DNA of 64,000 bases, taken from NCBI RefSeq assembly GCF_020150815.1, contig NZ_CP083723.1:744001-808000 (forward strand), read 5' to 3'. The stretch's first letter is position 1, and each line of letters starts with the position of its first letter. The position numbers were made by a program, and so were the translations under genes. This DNA comes from Haloprofundus salilacus (lineage in GTDB: Archaea; Halobacteriota; Halobacteria; Halobacteriales; Haloferacaceae). Below the pieces are notes generated by a model. It did not search any database, had not been told where the DNA came from, and saw nothing but the letters and a program-made list of their open reading frames with translations. Below are positions 18,390 to 26,489 of the stretch, piece by piece.

Positions 18390-18584
18390 TTACAGTCGGG
18401 TGACGTTCGTCGCGCGCGGGCCTTTGGGGGCCTGCTCGATGTCGAACTCCACTTCCTGTCCCTCTTCGAGGTCCGGGCCGCCGACGTCTTCCATGTGGAA
18501 GAACACGTCGTCGTCCGCATCTTCTGTCTCGATGAATCCGTAGCCGCCTGTGTCGTTGAAAAAGTCAACCGTACCTTTCGCCAT
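18390..18584 (-). CDS. Cold-shock domain protein
   Basis: 64 residues, a single OB-fold cold-shock domain with RNA-binding motifs GGYGFIE (RNP1-like) and DVFFHM (RNP2-like). The full length matches the CspA family, with the acidic surface of halophiles. It acts as an RNA chaperone or single-stranded nucleic-acid binder. The start is the only ATG before the fold. Confidence 0.95.
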   Translation of the reverse strand: MAKGTVDFFNDTGGYGFIETEDADDDVFFHMEDVGGPDLEEGQEVEFDIEQAPKGPRATNVTRL

Positions 18585-18763
18585 TGCATATACACTGAGT
18601 CGCTACCTACTGATAACCCTTTTGAGGGAGTGGAGAATGCGATTCACCGATTTAGACGCTTTTATGGCCCTTCTAACCTCCGTTAAATCGGTGAGGGGGG
18701 GACTATCCGTCTGTGGGTCGACCGATTCGTTACGGTTGGCTCGACCGAACGGAAGTCGCTTCG

Positions 18764-18943
18764 CTACTCTCGCCGTTTCCGAGACCGGTTCGCATCGAAC
18801 GCGACACCGAAGACCACTCCGAGAGCGACGCCGATAGCCAACTGGTCCAGCGCGACGCCGATGGCGACACCGAGTAGTAGTCCGAGCGCCATCGCCGCAC
18901 CGTTGTTCCGCTGTGGACTGTCCTCTTCGCTCGTCGGGGTCAT
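18764..18943 (-). CDS. Small glycine-rich membrane protein
   Basis: 59 residues: polar head MTPTSEEDSPQRNN, two glycine-zipper-like hydrophobic stretches (MALGLLLGVAIGVALDQLA and IGVALGVVFGVAF) and a basic tail RSRKRRE. Probably a real small haloarchaeal membrane protein of unknown role. Confidence 0.6.
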   Translation of the reverse strand: MTPTSEEDSPQRNNGAAMALGLLLGVAIGVALDQLAIGVALGVVFGVAFDANRSRKRRE

Positions 18944-19013
18944 TACTCGTCGGTTTTTCGGATTTCGAGATAACAGTAGCGGTCAACGCGGTCTCACGTC
19001 CGTTCGGGCACAG

Positions 19014-19125
19014 AACGAGTCGGAAGCGGGATTCGAACCACGGTCGTTCCGCTCGCGGTGCTCGCTTCGCTCCCTGATTCGAATCTCACCGTCTCACTCA
19101 CACGTCCTCGCTGCGCTCGGGTGAG
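19014..19125. repeat. tRNA T-arm-like remnants beside the integration site
   Basis: The stretch has gcgggattcgaaccac and, ~50 bp on, the inverted gattcgaatct, separated by GC-rich hairpin-prone DNA. It resembles the decayed tRNA 3' ends seen at 6.1 and 48.6 kb. No gene is visible between 18944 and the integrase start except this. Confidence 0.5.
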
Positions 19126-19128
19126 AAG

Positions 19129-19151
19129 AGCCAGGAGTGGGAATCAATCCC
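19129..19151. other. Left attachment site (displaced tRNA-Thr 3' end)
   Basis: Sequence agccaggagtggga followed by atcaatccc, against agccaggagtggga ttcgaaccc in the tRNA: 14 identical bases then three mismatches in nine. Same orientation as the tRNA, as expected for the fragment left by integration into the tRNA 3' half. Confidence 0.8.
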
Positions 19152-19175
19152 CAGGTTAGAATCCCGGAGGCACAT

Positions 19176-19184
19176 TTTTATAAA
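19176..19184 (+). promoter_or_regulatory. TATA box of the integrase gene
   Basis: ttttataaa lies 21-30 nt before ATG 19206, indicating a leaderless integrase transcript starting just inside the attachment site. Confidence 0.6.
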
Positions 19185-19205
19185 GACATTGTGAGTCTCT
19201 GACTG

Positions 19206-20444
19206 ATGGACCACGGGAAGCGCGTAGACCGGTTGCGCGAGCGTATCGAGACGAGCGACGACATCTCTGAGGCCGACAGGGACGTCCTGTTCGGCTTCAG
19301 CGACGAGATGTTCCTCCTGAAGACCAAGTACACCGACGCACGCCACGACAAGCTCCTGCGCCACTGTGTGCGAATGGCCGAGGAGGTCGGCGGACTCGCG
19401 GCCGCCCTCGAGGAGCGCGAAGCCGCCGAGGACATTCTCCGCTGGATTAACCGGACCTACGACAACGAGGAGACCAACCGCGACTACCGTGTCGCATTCC
19501 GCGTCTTCGGACGGCGTGTTACTGACGAGAACGGTGAGGAACCGCCCGAGAGCATCGACTGGGTTCCCAGTGGGACGTCCAAGAGCTACGACCCGAAGCC
19601 CAACCCCCGGAACATGCTCCACTGGGAGGAACACATCCTGCCGATGATCGACGCGACGTACAACGCTCGCGACGCTGCGATGATCGCCGTCGCTTGGGAC
19701 GCCGGCGCGCGAAGCGGAGAGTTCCGAGACCTCCGCGTTGGTGACATCACCGACCACAAGCACGGCCTCCGTATCACCGTCGACGGCAAGACCGGCCAGC
19801 GGACAATCACACTCATCCCGAGCGTTCCCTACCTCCAGCGCTGGCTCTCCGACCATCCCGGGCGTGACGATCCCGACGCCCCGCTGTGGTCGAAGTTGCA
19901 CTCGGTCGACGACCTCTCGTGGAACATGTTCAAGAAGGCGTTCGAGTCGGCTGCGGAGCGCGCTGAGGTCACGCGTCCGGTCACCCTCACGAACTTCCGC
20001 AAGTCGAGCGCGTCGTACCTCGCCTCGAAGGGCATGGCGCAGGCACACCTCGAAGAGCATCACGGCTGGGTTCGAGGGAGTAATGTTGCCTCCCGATACG
20101 TCGCCGTCTTCGGCGACGCAGCTGTTAACGAACTCGCGAAGATCCACGGCCTCGACGTCTCCGAAGAGGAGCCTGAGCCGATCGGCCCGGTCACGTGCCC
20201 GCGGTGCGACAAACAGACGCCTCGCGACAAGGAGTTCTGTGTCTGGTGCGAGCAAGCGCTTGACCCCCATGCCGTCGAGACACTCAAAACGGACGAGCGG
20301 AAGGTCCAGCGCGCGATCATCGGACTCGCGCAGCGTAACCCCTCGCTGCTCGAAGACGTCGAGCAGCGTGAGCAGGTCATGTCCGTAATCGAGGACAATC
20401 CCGAACTGCAGACGCAGATTCGACGACTCCTCGACGACCGCTGA
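19206..20444 (+). CDS. int: Tyrosine recombinase (integrase)
   Basis: 412 residues. A SAM-like N-terminal domain (~1-110) is followed by the catalytic domain. Visible catalytic elements are the first Arg in DAGARSGEFRDLRVGD, the beta-hairpin Lys in VDGKTGQRTI, the second Arg in TNFRKSSASYLASKGMA (Asn replaces the usual His), HHGWVRG, and the nucleophile Tyr in ASRYVAVFG. A C-terminal zinc ribbon has CPRC...CVWC. This is the usual haloarchaeal form. It catalyses integration and excision at tRNA-Thr. It is not split by the attachment site, unlike SSV1-type integrases. Confidence 0.94.
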   Translation: MDHGKRVDRLRERIETSDDISEADRDVLFGFSDEMFLLKTKYTDARHDKLLRHCVRMAEEVGGLAAALEEREAAEDILRWINRTYDNEETNRDYRVAFRVFGRRVTDENGEEPPESIDWVPSGTSKSYDPKPNPRNMLHWEEHILPMIDATYNARDAAMIAVAWDAGARSGEFRDLRVGDITDHKHGLRITVDGKTGQRTITLIPSVPYLQRWLSDHPGRDDPDAPLWSKLHSVDDLSWNMFKKAFESAAERAEVTRPVTLTNFRKSSASYLASKGMAQAHLEEHHGWVRGSNVASRYVAVFGDAAVNELAKIHGLDVSEEEPEPIGPVTCPRCDKQTPRDKEFCVWCEQALDPHAVETLKTDERKVQRAIIGLAQRNPSLLEDVEQREQVMSVIEDNPELQTQIRRLLDDR

Positions 20445-20452
20445 GTCTACGG

Positions 20453-20653
20453 TCATGCCGTGGCCCTCCGTTCGCTCTTGAGCTTGTCCAGCTCTCGTTC
20501 GAGGTCTTCGATCTCTGGGTCCTCACATGCCCGGTCGATAATCGCCCAGGCGCACGCCCGAGCGTGTGGACTACTACTGTGCCGAAGGACTCGCTCCAGC
20601 GAATCTCGGTTTTCTCTGTAGTATTCTTGTATCTCGTCAGTCGCGCGGCGCAT
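20453..20653 (-). CDS. Small charged helical protein
   Basis: 66 residues, mostly charged helix (LERELDKLKSERR at the end suggests a short coiled coil). Not recognised. Its ATG (20653) directly abuts the stop of the upstream PadR-like gene, so the two form an operon convergent with the integrase; a role in controlling integration or maintenance is plausible but unproven. Confidence 0.6.
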   Translation of the reverse strand: MRRATDEIQEYYRENRDSLERVLRHSSSPHARACAWAIIDRACEDPEIEDLERELDKLKSERRATA

Positions 20654-21214
20654 CTACGCCACCTCCTCGTCGATGGCGACGGTGAGACGCTCCTCGACCC
20701 AGTCAGCGTCTTCGTTCCTAACCCGGACGCCAAGCTCGGTCGCCGTGTAGAGGTTCGTCCGCTTGTCGAGTTCGGTCTTCTCGACGAGACCCATCGCGAC
20801 GAGGTCGTTGAGGTTGGGGTAGAGGCGACCGTGGTTGACATCCTCGCTGTAGTAGTCCTCAAGCTCGCGCTTGATGCCCAGCCCGTAACGCGCCTCGTCG
20901 ATGATGATTTCGAGACAGCGGTCCTGGAACTTCGTGAGGTCCGACCCGGAGACGTCGCGACCCCCGTCGGTGACGAGGCCGTCACCACGATCGACACCGC
21001 GGACGTCGTCGAGGTCGATTTCGTGGCGGCCGATGTACCGGTAAATCGTCGCTTCGGTGCAGTCCCACTCTTCGGCGAGCGAGGCGACATGACCGTCGTT
21101 GCGTTCGAGTCCCTCGCGCAGGAGTTTCTCGGAGTGCCACGGCCAACCGTAGATGTTTGGCCGGAGTTGTCCTTTTGCGCGCGGAACGTCGGGGGATTGA
21201 ATATCTCGGGATTC
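20654..21214 (-). CDS. PadR-like / phage-repressor-type winged-helix regulator, start unclear
   Basis: About 185 residues. An N-terminal helix-turn-helix (LAEEWDCTEATIYRYIGRHE) is followed by a PadR-type winged helix: FQDRCLEIIIDEARYGLGIK, YYSEDVNHGRLYPNLNDLV, KTELDKRTNLYTATELG. This is like haloarchaeal virus phiH1-type repressors. It is probably the element's master repressor. The frame is open from TGA at 21233-21235, but contains no ATG, GTG or TTG before the fold; only CTG (in LLREGLERN) precedes it. The start is non-canonical or lost. Confidence 0.7.
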   Translation of the reverse strand, partial: ESRDIQSPDVPRAKGQLRPNIYGWPWHSEKLLREGLERNDGHVASLAEEWDCTEATIYRYIGRHEIDLDDVRGVDRGDGLVTDGGRDVSGSDLTKFQDRCLEIIIDEARYGLGIKRELEDYYSEDVNHGRLYPNLNDLVAMGLVEKTELDKRTNLYTATELGVRVRNEDADWVEERLTVAIDEEVA

Positions 21215-21226
21215 TAAGCTCGTGAT

Positions 21227-21293
21227 GTGCCCTCAGGGCGATTTAGCCTCCTTCGGAGAGGGCACGCCGTCCCGGTGATGATGACACCGGGAC
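21227..21293. other. Two adjacent hairpins upstream of the PadR-like gene
   Basis: gtgccctc (21227-21234) pairs with gagggcac (21258-21265), then gtcccggtg (21269-21277) pairs perfectly with caccgggac (21285-21293) around a 7-nt loop. They lie just upstream of the PadR-like frame, so they could be an operator or a terminator for leftward transcripts. The rest of 21294-21611 shows nothing I can identify. Confidence 0.5.
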
Positions 21294-21611
21294 ACTTTGC
21301 GGTGTATCAACCGGCGCGACCCTATTGCATTCCTTACTTGGCAGAGCGTAAATACGCCCGCCAAGCTAGCTGAAACTGAAAGTGGTACGCTAATAGGTCC
21401 GAGGGTGTTGTTTCCGTTAGTTCCGTTTCCGGCGTCTGACGTTGCTTTCGCCGCCGACGTGACGGTGTCAATAACTGGTTTCTGCGCCGTAGGATGTGCG
21501 TTACTTTGGTTGCTGACTGCGTTGGTTTGCATGCGATTTGGGGTTTTGCGATTGCCGGTCCGCTGCAACGGACCGGCGCGATTAGTTGGCGAGCGATGCG
21601 TCTCGTGGAAT

Positions 21612-21827
21612 TCAGGCGTCGGCTTCGTTCCTCGCGGTATTTGCCCTGTAAGCGGGCCACTGTCTCTGCGCGCGCTGTAGCGTGTCTTCCCACACGTCCT
21701 CGTCTTCGAGGAGATAGCGCACGAGCAGTGCTTCTCTGAAATGCTGGCTCCGGGACACACTGGCGTGCCGCCGGTCTTCAGCGAATTTGAGGAACTCATC
21801 GCCCATGCTGATTGTCGGCGTCGCCAT
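21612..21827 (-). CDS. Ribbon-helix-helix type small regulator
   Basis: 71 residues: a short strand TPTISMGDEFLKFAE, then two helices with SRSQHFREALLVRYLLEDE, the RHH arrangement, and a charged tail. Such proteins bind DNA as dimers and often repress themselves. It is divergent from a second RHH gene across an intergenic region full of TACCAA/TTGGTA motifs. Possible antitoxin, but no toxin partner is seen. Confidence 0.65.
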   Translation of the reverse strand: MATPTISMGDEFLKFAEDRRHASVSRSQHFREALLVRYLLEDEDVWEDTLQRAQRQWPAYRANTARNEADA

Positions 21828-21831
21828 TCAC

Positions 21832-21919
21832 TACCAGCTTGGTAAGTTACCAGCATAAATGTTTGGTAGCTTGGTATGCTGGTCTTGGGGTAATGTTTTA
21901 GACTACCAATTTACCAAGT
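21832..21919. promoter_or_regulatory. Shared operator region of divergent RHH genes
   Basis: Multiple inverted and direct copies of tacca/tggta occur: the palindromic taccagcttggta at 21832-21844, then ttaccagc, tttggtagcttggtatgctggt and actaccaatttaccaag abutting the right-hand ATG. The density is far above the surroundings. RHH proteins bind such short palindromic repeats, so autoregulation is likely. Confidence 0.65.
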
Positions 21920-22117
21920 ATGGGTATGGCTAATACCGGGATTACGGTACCAGACGAACTTCTCGAAGATTTTGACGACATCATATTTGCTAAGAAGGCG
22001 GCAGGAGAGCTTCCTCGGGACGCGTCTCGGAGCCACGTCATTCGCGGACTCATGGAGGAGTATGTAGAGGGAAACGGGAGTATCTCGGAGACCTCGACGA
22101 TAGCGACGGCTGACTAA
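21920..22117 (+). CDS. Ribbon-helix-helix type small regulator
   Basis: 65 residues. Strand GITVPDELLEDFDDI, then helices ending SHVIRGLMEEYVEGN; a typical RHH/CopG-like protein with a Ser/Thr tail. ATG 21920 or 21926 could be used; both lie immediately after the TACCAA repeats, so the transcript is probably leaderless. Divergent partner of the gene at 21827. Confidence 0.7.
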   Translation: MGMANTGITVPDELLEDFDDIIFAKKAAGELPRDASRSHVIRGLMEEYVEGNGSISETSTIATAD

Positions 22118-22137
22118 GGTCGCGGTCTCTCAAAAAC

Positions 22138-22191
22138 GGCTCTGTTGAAAACCTTCCGTCGCTGACAGATGGTGCGTACTGAATAGAGAGG
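22138..22191 (+). repeat. Insertion-sequence-end-like repeat (copy A)
   Basis: ggctctgttgaaaacc ... actgaatagagagg over 54 bp. The same two motifs at the same spacing occur at 35942, and related ones near 24928 and 37669. The 22118-22354 gap holds no gene; it looks like a solo end of an insertion sequence. Confidence 0.5.
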
Positions 22192-22354
22192 CTGAATCCA
22201 TCATGGAGACTCGATTGTTTCGTATTCTCTACGCTGAATCAACCATGAAGTAGAACGTTCTTACTGCCCGAAATCCGTGCTCTCTGGCTAGGAGTGATTC
22301 AACTAACTCGTCCTCTCGGACGTTAACGAAATCAATCTCCAGTCGTGGTTGTCG

Positions 22355-23332
22355 CTACGTCATGAATGGAGCGATCGACGCGATATGCTGGGCCACCGTA
22401 GCTACCCGGAGGATAAACGCTATCAGGAGCGCAAGAGGGATGAGGCCAACCACAACCGTCAGAAGAGTGAAGACGACTACCACTGGCATAGGGGCAGCCG
22501 CTGTGGGATAGGAAGCAATCTGGATGAGTAACGCGACTGGGAGAGGAACAGCCAGTATACCGACATACAAGAGGGATCGAGAGAGCTTCGCGAGTTCTTC
22601 CTTCATGAATATAGTTGTAAAGTACTGTCGAGCAATATCGAGATTCTTCAAATCCGCGCTCAAAGCATCGAGTGTGGAAAGCAGCTGTTCATGATCACCT
22701 CCCCCGTAAGCCGACTCGAGCTGATGACAGTCCTGAATGTAGGTCGCGTATTCGATACCGAGGAGGGGAACGATCACCGAAGAGAGCTTATCCGATGCTG
22801 TCTTGAGTTGCTCGCTCACCTTGGCACATTCCTCAGGTAGTTCATCGATAAGGTGGGTACTAGGTTCGGTGGTGGAGTCAGAGAGGAGTTCCGCGAGCGA
22901 ACCGGCACGTTCTTGGGTCTGCTGAAGGAGCTGTTGCAGGAAGTCGCCTGGATCGGTCGGGGGTGCTGGCTGGGCGAGGGCTGCCTGCCGGTAGTCGGCT
23001 GTTCGGCCAACCTCGTCTCGGAGCGACCCCGGTGACTCCAGTTCTTGGGAGAGAATCACTTGACTGATCGCGACCACAAGGGTGATGAGCGTAATATTTC
23101 CCCCGACCAATGCGCTCGCAATATACAACAGCGGCGTGAGACTGCGGATGGCGAACCGTGAGAAGAGAGGGATAAGCACCACCACAGCCATGGCGAAGAG
23201 TATGCCAGTGGCGACGCTGAATCGATGTCCGGAGAGGAGCAGCCATCGGCTGAATCGGTCGTCCATTCGTTGATTGGTTCTTCGTGGGTCAGCCGGAAAA
23301 GGTAGGGTGCCTCTCCCACCTTCTCTCTGCAT
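22355..23332 (-). CDS. Multi-pass membrane protein of unknown function
   Basis: 325 residues from ATG 23332 (TTG 23350 and ATG 23266 are alternatives). Two membrane helices (~45-65 and 75-95) precede a ~150-residue hydrophilic, mostly helical segment (QQLLQQTQERAGSLAELL), then two more helices at the C-terminus. The layout resembles a membrane-anchored coiled-coil sensor, but I recognise no family. Base composition is lower in GC than the chromosome. A 90-bp repeat lies ~85 bp upstream. Confidence 0.7.
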   Translation of the reverse strand: MQREGGRGTLPFPADPRRTNQRMDDRFSRWLLLSGHRFSVATGILFAMAVVVLIPLFSRFAIRSLTPLLYIASALVGGNITLITLVVAISQVILSQELESPGSLRDEVGRTADYRQAALAQPAPPTDPGDFLQQLLQQTQERAGSLAELLSDSTTEPSTHLIDELPEECAKVSEQLKTASDKLSSVIVPLLGIEYATYIQDCHQLESAYGGGDHEQLLSTLDALSADLKNLDIARQYFTTIFMKEELAKLSRSLLYVGILAVPLPVALLIQIASYPTAAAPMPVVVVFTLLTVVVGLIPLALLIAFILRVATVAQHIASIAPFMT

Positions 23333-23416
23333 TAGGATTTGATTCTCCAATTACGAACGATCTTTGTCTTCCCCCTACTAGCGACTCGATTGGCTCATAT
23401 CGAGTGCCGACCCGGT

Positions 23417-23506
23417 GACCGATACGCGCCCTCTATTCAGCAGCATCTCTGTGAACTACCAAGGATGTGTTAGAAACACCGTGCAAGATACAGAGAATAA
23501 GTTCAG
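23417..23506 (+). repeat. 90-bp direct repeat, copy 1
   Basis: 84 of 90 bases match 37147-37236 without gaps, from gaccgatacgcgc to gttcagc. It contains the tattcagca motif shared with the shorter copies at 24928 and 37669. It lies between two minus-strand genes. Confidence 0.85.
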
Positions 23507-23636
23507 CAATCCTCGATCATTTGTTCCAATCAATTTGTGCTAAATCAGCCGTATTGTACGAATATGTATTGTCCGCCGTCTTCATTCCCACATCGAAACG
23601 ATCGGATGAACGAGGATTGAGAGCGGTTGATCGACA

Positions 23637-23996
23637 CTACAGTTTCATCGGCGCTTCGAGCGAGGAATCGGCATCAAGGATAGTAGACAGGGTCGGCTGC
23701 ACCTGATTTAATTTCTCGGTCGGTTCCACGAGCTCTTTCTCAGGATCATAGTTGATGAGTCCTTCCGAGGCCAACTTCGGGAGGTGGACATGATATAACG
23801 AGAGGCGAATCTCTGTTAGTACATCCCCAGACGCCTCTGTAATTGGCATATGATGATTGTACTTGAGGATGATCTTCGTAAGGTCGTTGAGCGTTAATGA
23901 CCGCTGTTCTTCTGCGAGCGTCCCAAGTACGATCCGACGGTGCTGGTTTTGACAGAGGTCGAGTACCGAGTCGAAGGCGATAGAATCCTCACTCAT
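23637..23996 (-). CDS. DUF7344-type winged-helix regulator (no membrane segment)
   Basis: 119 residues from ATG 23996. Winged-helix domain with QNQHRRIVLGTLAEEQRSLT and the signature IRLSLYHVHLPKLASEGLIN then YD. Unlike the chromosomal trio at 4-6 kb it lacks C-terminal membrane helices. Presumed transcription regulator of the element. Divergent from nothing; 70 bp separates it from the upstream HTH-10 gene. Confidence 0.75.
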   Translation of the reverse strand: MSEDSIAFDSVLDLCQNQHRRIVLGTLAEEQRSLTLNDLTKIILKYNHHMPITEASGDVLTEIRLSLYHVHLPKLASEGLINYDPEKELVEPTEKLNQVQPTLSTILDADSSLEAPMKL

Positions 23997-24066
23997 TATA
24001 CTACTGCAGACGACGGACGACAATCACACTGACTTTTTCATATACAAACCAGTTTTAAGTATCCAA

Positions 24067-24723
24067 TTAGGATCGGACTGTAAGGGCGGAGAGCGTGTTC
24101 CCGAGGACGTGCTTGAACCCCCCTCGGAGGCGGGAGCCGACGGCCTGCTGTGAGATGCCGAGTTCCTCGCCGAGGTCTGCCAACGTGACCTCGCGGGGTG
24201 ACTCGAAGTAGCCACGCTCGTAGGCAAGCACCAGCGCCTCTTGCTGGGTGTCAGTGAGGACGCCTTCAGTCGCCGTCTCAACCGGCGTAAGTGCGTGCAA
24301 CTTCGTCAACGTGATCGGGATCTCAAGCTCTCGACACCGTCGTTGAAAGGCGGCGATGTTACTTCGATCATCACCGCGGATCTCGAACGTCCACTGTTGG
24401 TTTGTACCGGTGGCCTCGATCAGTGGAACCTCTGTCTCCGCCAGTATGGTTAGCACGTCGTTGTAGTCCAGCGCCCACTCGACGCGTAACAGGTACTCGT
24501 CTTCAACAGAGTCAACGAGCCGAATCTCCTTCACGCCTGGGTGCTCGGTGAACGCGCTCTCGATGTCGTCGACTTTGGTTCCCCGCACCCAGAAGTAGGG
24601 GATCACCACGTCTTGTGCGGGAATCAGTCGCTCCAGCTTAACATTCACGTTCGGCAGTTGGTGGAACACTGTCCCCAAGGGGAACTGGTCTGACGGAACC
24701 GTGAACGTCGCCTCAGTAGCCAT
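24067..24723 (-). CDS. HTH-10 family (bacterioopsin-activator-like) transcription regulator
   Basis: 218 residues from ATG 24723. An N-terminal sensor-like domain (~1-150) begins MATEATFTVPSDQFPLGTVF. The C-terminal HTH-10 domain starts LTDTQQEALVLAYERGYFES and continues EVTLADLGEELGISQQAVGS, the hallmark of Bat-type haloarchaeal regulators. No PAS or GAF domain. Ligand and targets unknown. Confidence 0.88.
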   Translation of the reverse strand: MATEATFTVPSDQFPLGTVFHQLPNVNVKLERLIPAQDVVIPYFWVRGTKVDDIESAFTEHPGVKEIRLVDSVEDEYLLRVEWALDYNDVLTILAETEVPLIEATGTNQQWTFEIRGDDRSNIAAFQRRCRELEIPITLTKLHALTPVETATEGVLTDTQQEALVLAYERGYFESPREVTLADLGEELGISQQAVGSRLRGGFKHVLGNTLSALTVRS

Positions 24724-24927
24724 CGTCCATGCCGTTGGCTTCCAGCTGTAAAGGTCTGGTACTGATCGTACCGTGTTCATGACGCAACTGTGCCTGGACG
24801 CATAATCTCTCGGCCCAAGAATCGGTGCCAGGTACTTCTTGACCCAAACAGTGGGATCACCGATACGGTATCCGAGGTCATTACCATCTCCCTCTGTACG
24901 TAACACCGAAGGCCGAGAAGGGCGAGT

Positions 24928-24990
24928 GACCGACACGCGCGTTGTATTCAGCACGGCTTCTGAAACCTATCACCGCGTGAGGGTTTCAAC
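24928..24990 (+). repeat. Short repeat related to the 90-bp repeat (copy D)
   Basis: gaccgacacgcgc, tattcagca and ctgaaacct, ending in ggtttcaac. Shares motifs and order with copies at 23417, 37147 and 37669. Positioned upstream of the HTH-10 gene; 24724-25013 has no convincing gene. Confidence 0.5.
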
Positions 24991-25013
24991 AAGGCCAAAA
25001 AGACGTCTTCTCG

Positions 25014-25907
25014 CTACTCTGCCGTGGAGACAGGTGTTCCGAAGAACTCTCGGTGAATCTCTAACACCGTGTTGCTGCTGACGCCAAACTGCCTCCCGAT
25101 CGTGTAGCTCGCCTCTTTGCCATGTTCATAGAGTTCAGCTACTCGGAGACGGTCGAGTCCGGTTAACTTCTGATGGTGGTATCTGGTGTGTTCACTATGC
25201 TTTAGAAGCTCGATGTTGTCGGGGCGGTTGTCCCACTTGACGCCGTTGATGTGGTGGACGTGGTAGTCCCCAGAAAAGACCTTGTGAGCGTCGTAGCCTT
25301 TCGCGATGGCAAGCAATCGGTGGACTCGGAGAAACTCATATTTCCCACGATGCCTCGATGACCAACCCTCGTATCCAGCATCATCTATACGGAACGTAGC
25401 GTACGTGTTGCGCACCGCGACGAGGCGAGACCGGCGCGGAATTCCGTGCCGATCCATCTCTGACCGAACACGGTCCCGATCTACTCCGAACACCTCTCCA
25501 ACCTCTCGAAGACTCAGCTCCTCATCGTGGTACAGTCGCCGCAATTCCTCGGGATCGGCCCACATTCGCCGCCGTCGCTTGATGTCGTTCGTCTGGTTTT
25601 CGATATCGTGACGGCGTAGCCATGTTTGGATGGTGGTGTCGGTGGTGTCCAATTCCTCCGCTATCTCAGGCACTGTAAGTTCCTCTTCGTGATGCAACTG
25701 GCGCAGACGAGGTTCGTCTCTCCAGGGGGTGTTCTCGTGCTTTCCCCCACCTTGCGACCGTCGCTCGATACCATGCTTATCCATCCAGTGGATGACTGTT
25801 GGGTACGTGACGGCAGACCTATCTGCGATTTCGTTCACGGATAGCCCTTCGCCGTAGTAGAGCTCTTTGAGGGCTTCCTTGTCTGTGTGGTCGATTACGT
25901 CACTCAT
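25014..25907 (-). CDS. HNH endonuclease with multiple helix-turn-helix repeats
   Basis: 297 residues from ATG 25907 (overlapping the upstream stop by 8 nt). Three ~45-residue HTH repeats follow one another: LSVNEIADRSAVTYPTVIHW, LTVPEIAEELDTTDTTIQTW and LSLREVGEVFGVDRDRVRSE. Then comes an HNH nuclease motif (YHVHHINGVKWDNRPDNIEL then EHTRYHH) and a fourth HTH near the end (YTIGRQFGVSSNTVLEIHRE). This resembles free-standing homing-type endonucleases that recognise long sites. Last gene of a seven-gene leftward operon. Confidence 0.87.
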   Translation of the reverse strand: MSDVIDHTDKEALKELYYGEGLSVNEIADRSAVTYPTVIHWMDKHGIERRSQGGGKHENTPWRDEPRLRQLHHEEELTVPEIAEELDTTDTTIQTWLRRHDIENQTNDIKRRRRMWADPEELRRLYHDEELSLREVGEVFGVDRDRVRSEMDRHGIPRRSRLVAVRNTYATFRIDDAGYEGWSSRHRGKYEFLRVHRLLAIAKGYDAHKVFSGDYHVHHINGVKWDNRPDNIELLKHSEHTRYHHQKLTGLDRLRVAELYEHGKEASYTIGRQFGVSSNTVLEIHREFFGTPVSTAE

Positions 25908-26121
25908 CGTTTGCGAGGTGCTTGGCCCACCAGTGGGATTTGACAAATCTTTGCGGACAGTCTTTTTTATGTGGGATTTCATCCACGTTAAGTGCTTGCT
26001 CATTACATGAGCAACAGCGAACCTCCCCGGTCGGTTCGTGCAGCGCGAACCCGTCGACCGAGACGGGCGTCTGCGAGCGGACGATCTCGAAGTGAGTTGA
26101 CCGGTCGGAGAACGACCTCAT
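25900..26121 (-). CDS. Small zinc-finger-like protein
   Basis: 73 residues from ATG 26121 (ATGA overlap with its upstream neighbour). Cys/His set CCSC...HKKDC suggests a metal site, followed by the aromatic segment KSHWWAKHLA. Unknown function; operon position suggests co-function with the HNH gene. Confidence 0.65.
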   Translation of the reverse strand: MRSFSDRSTHFEIVRSQTPVSVDGFALHEPTGEVRCCSCNEQALNVDEIPHKKDCPQRFVKSHWWAKHLANDE

Positions 26122-26489
26122 GGCGCCTGGAACGCCTCGTGACCGCGCACCACGTGCTCCTCGACGTCGACGTCGCGGACAGGTTCGCGCCCGACCGTGC
26201 GCCAGTTGCAGCCTGTCCATTCGTCCTCGCGAAGTGTACGCCCCGCAATCGGGTCGGACTCGAAGACGAGTCGCCGTCGTGGGGCGCTCGCGGGCGTATA
26301 CTCCACGGTCACATCGCGCACTCTCGACGACTCGCGACGCGCGTCCTCGGCCATCGTCCGATAGGCTTCGGCTCGCGCCTCGGCCTTGATCGCCTCGACG
26401 AAGTCAACGGGGCCAGCCGCGACCGCGCGGACGATCTCGTCCTCTTCGGCCGCGCGACGCTCGGCCAACTGGGCGAGATGTTCGCTCAT
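26118..26489 (-). CDS. Hypothetical charged protein
   Basis: 123 residues. The N-terminal helix is rich in Ala/Glu (LAERRAAEEDEIVRAVAAG) and the rest is mixed beta with a single Cys. ATGA overlaps on both sides place it in the small-gene operon. Not recognised. Confidence 0.6.
   Translation of the reverse strand: MSEHLAQLAERRAAEEDEIVRAVAAGPVDFVEAIKAEARAEAYRTMAEDARRESSRVRDVTVEYTPASAPRRRLVFESDPIAGRTLREDEWTGCNWRTVGREPVRDVDVEEHVVRGHEAFQAP

Noticed and set aside
20564-21217. Plus-strand 217-codon frame opposite the PadR-like gene
   Set aside because: The minus-strand frame encodes a recognisable PadR winged helix; the plus frame has no family resemblance, although it does have an ATG.
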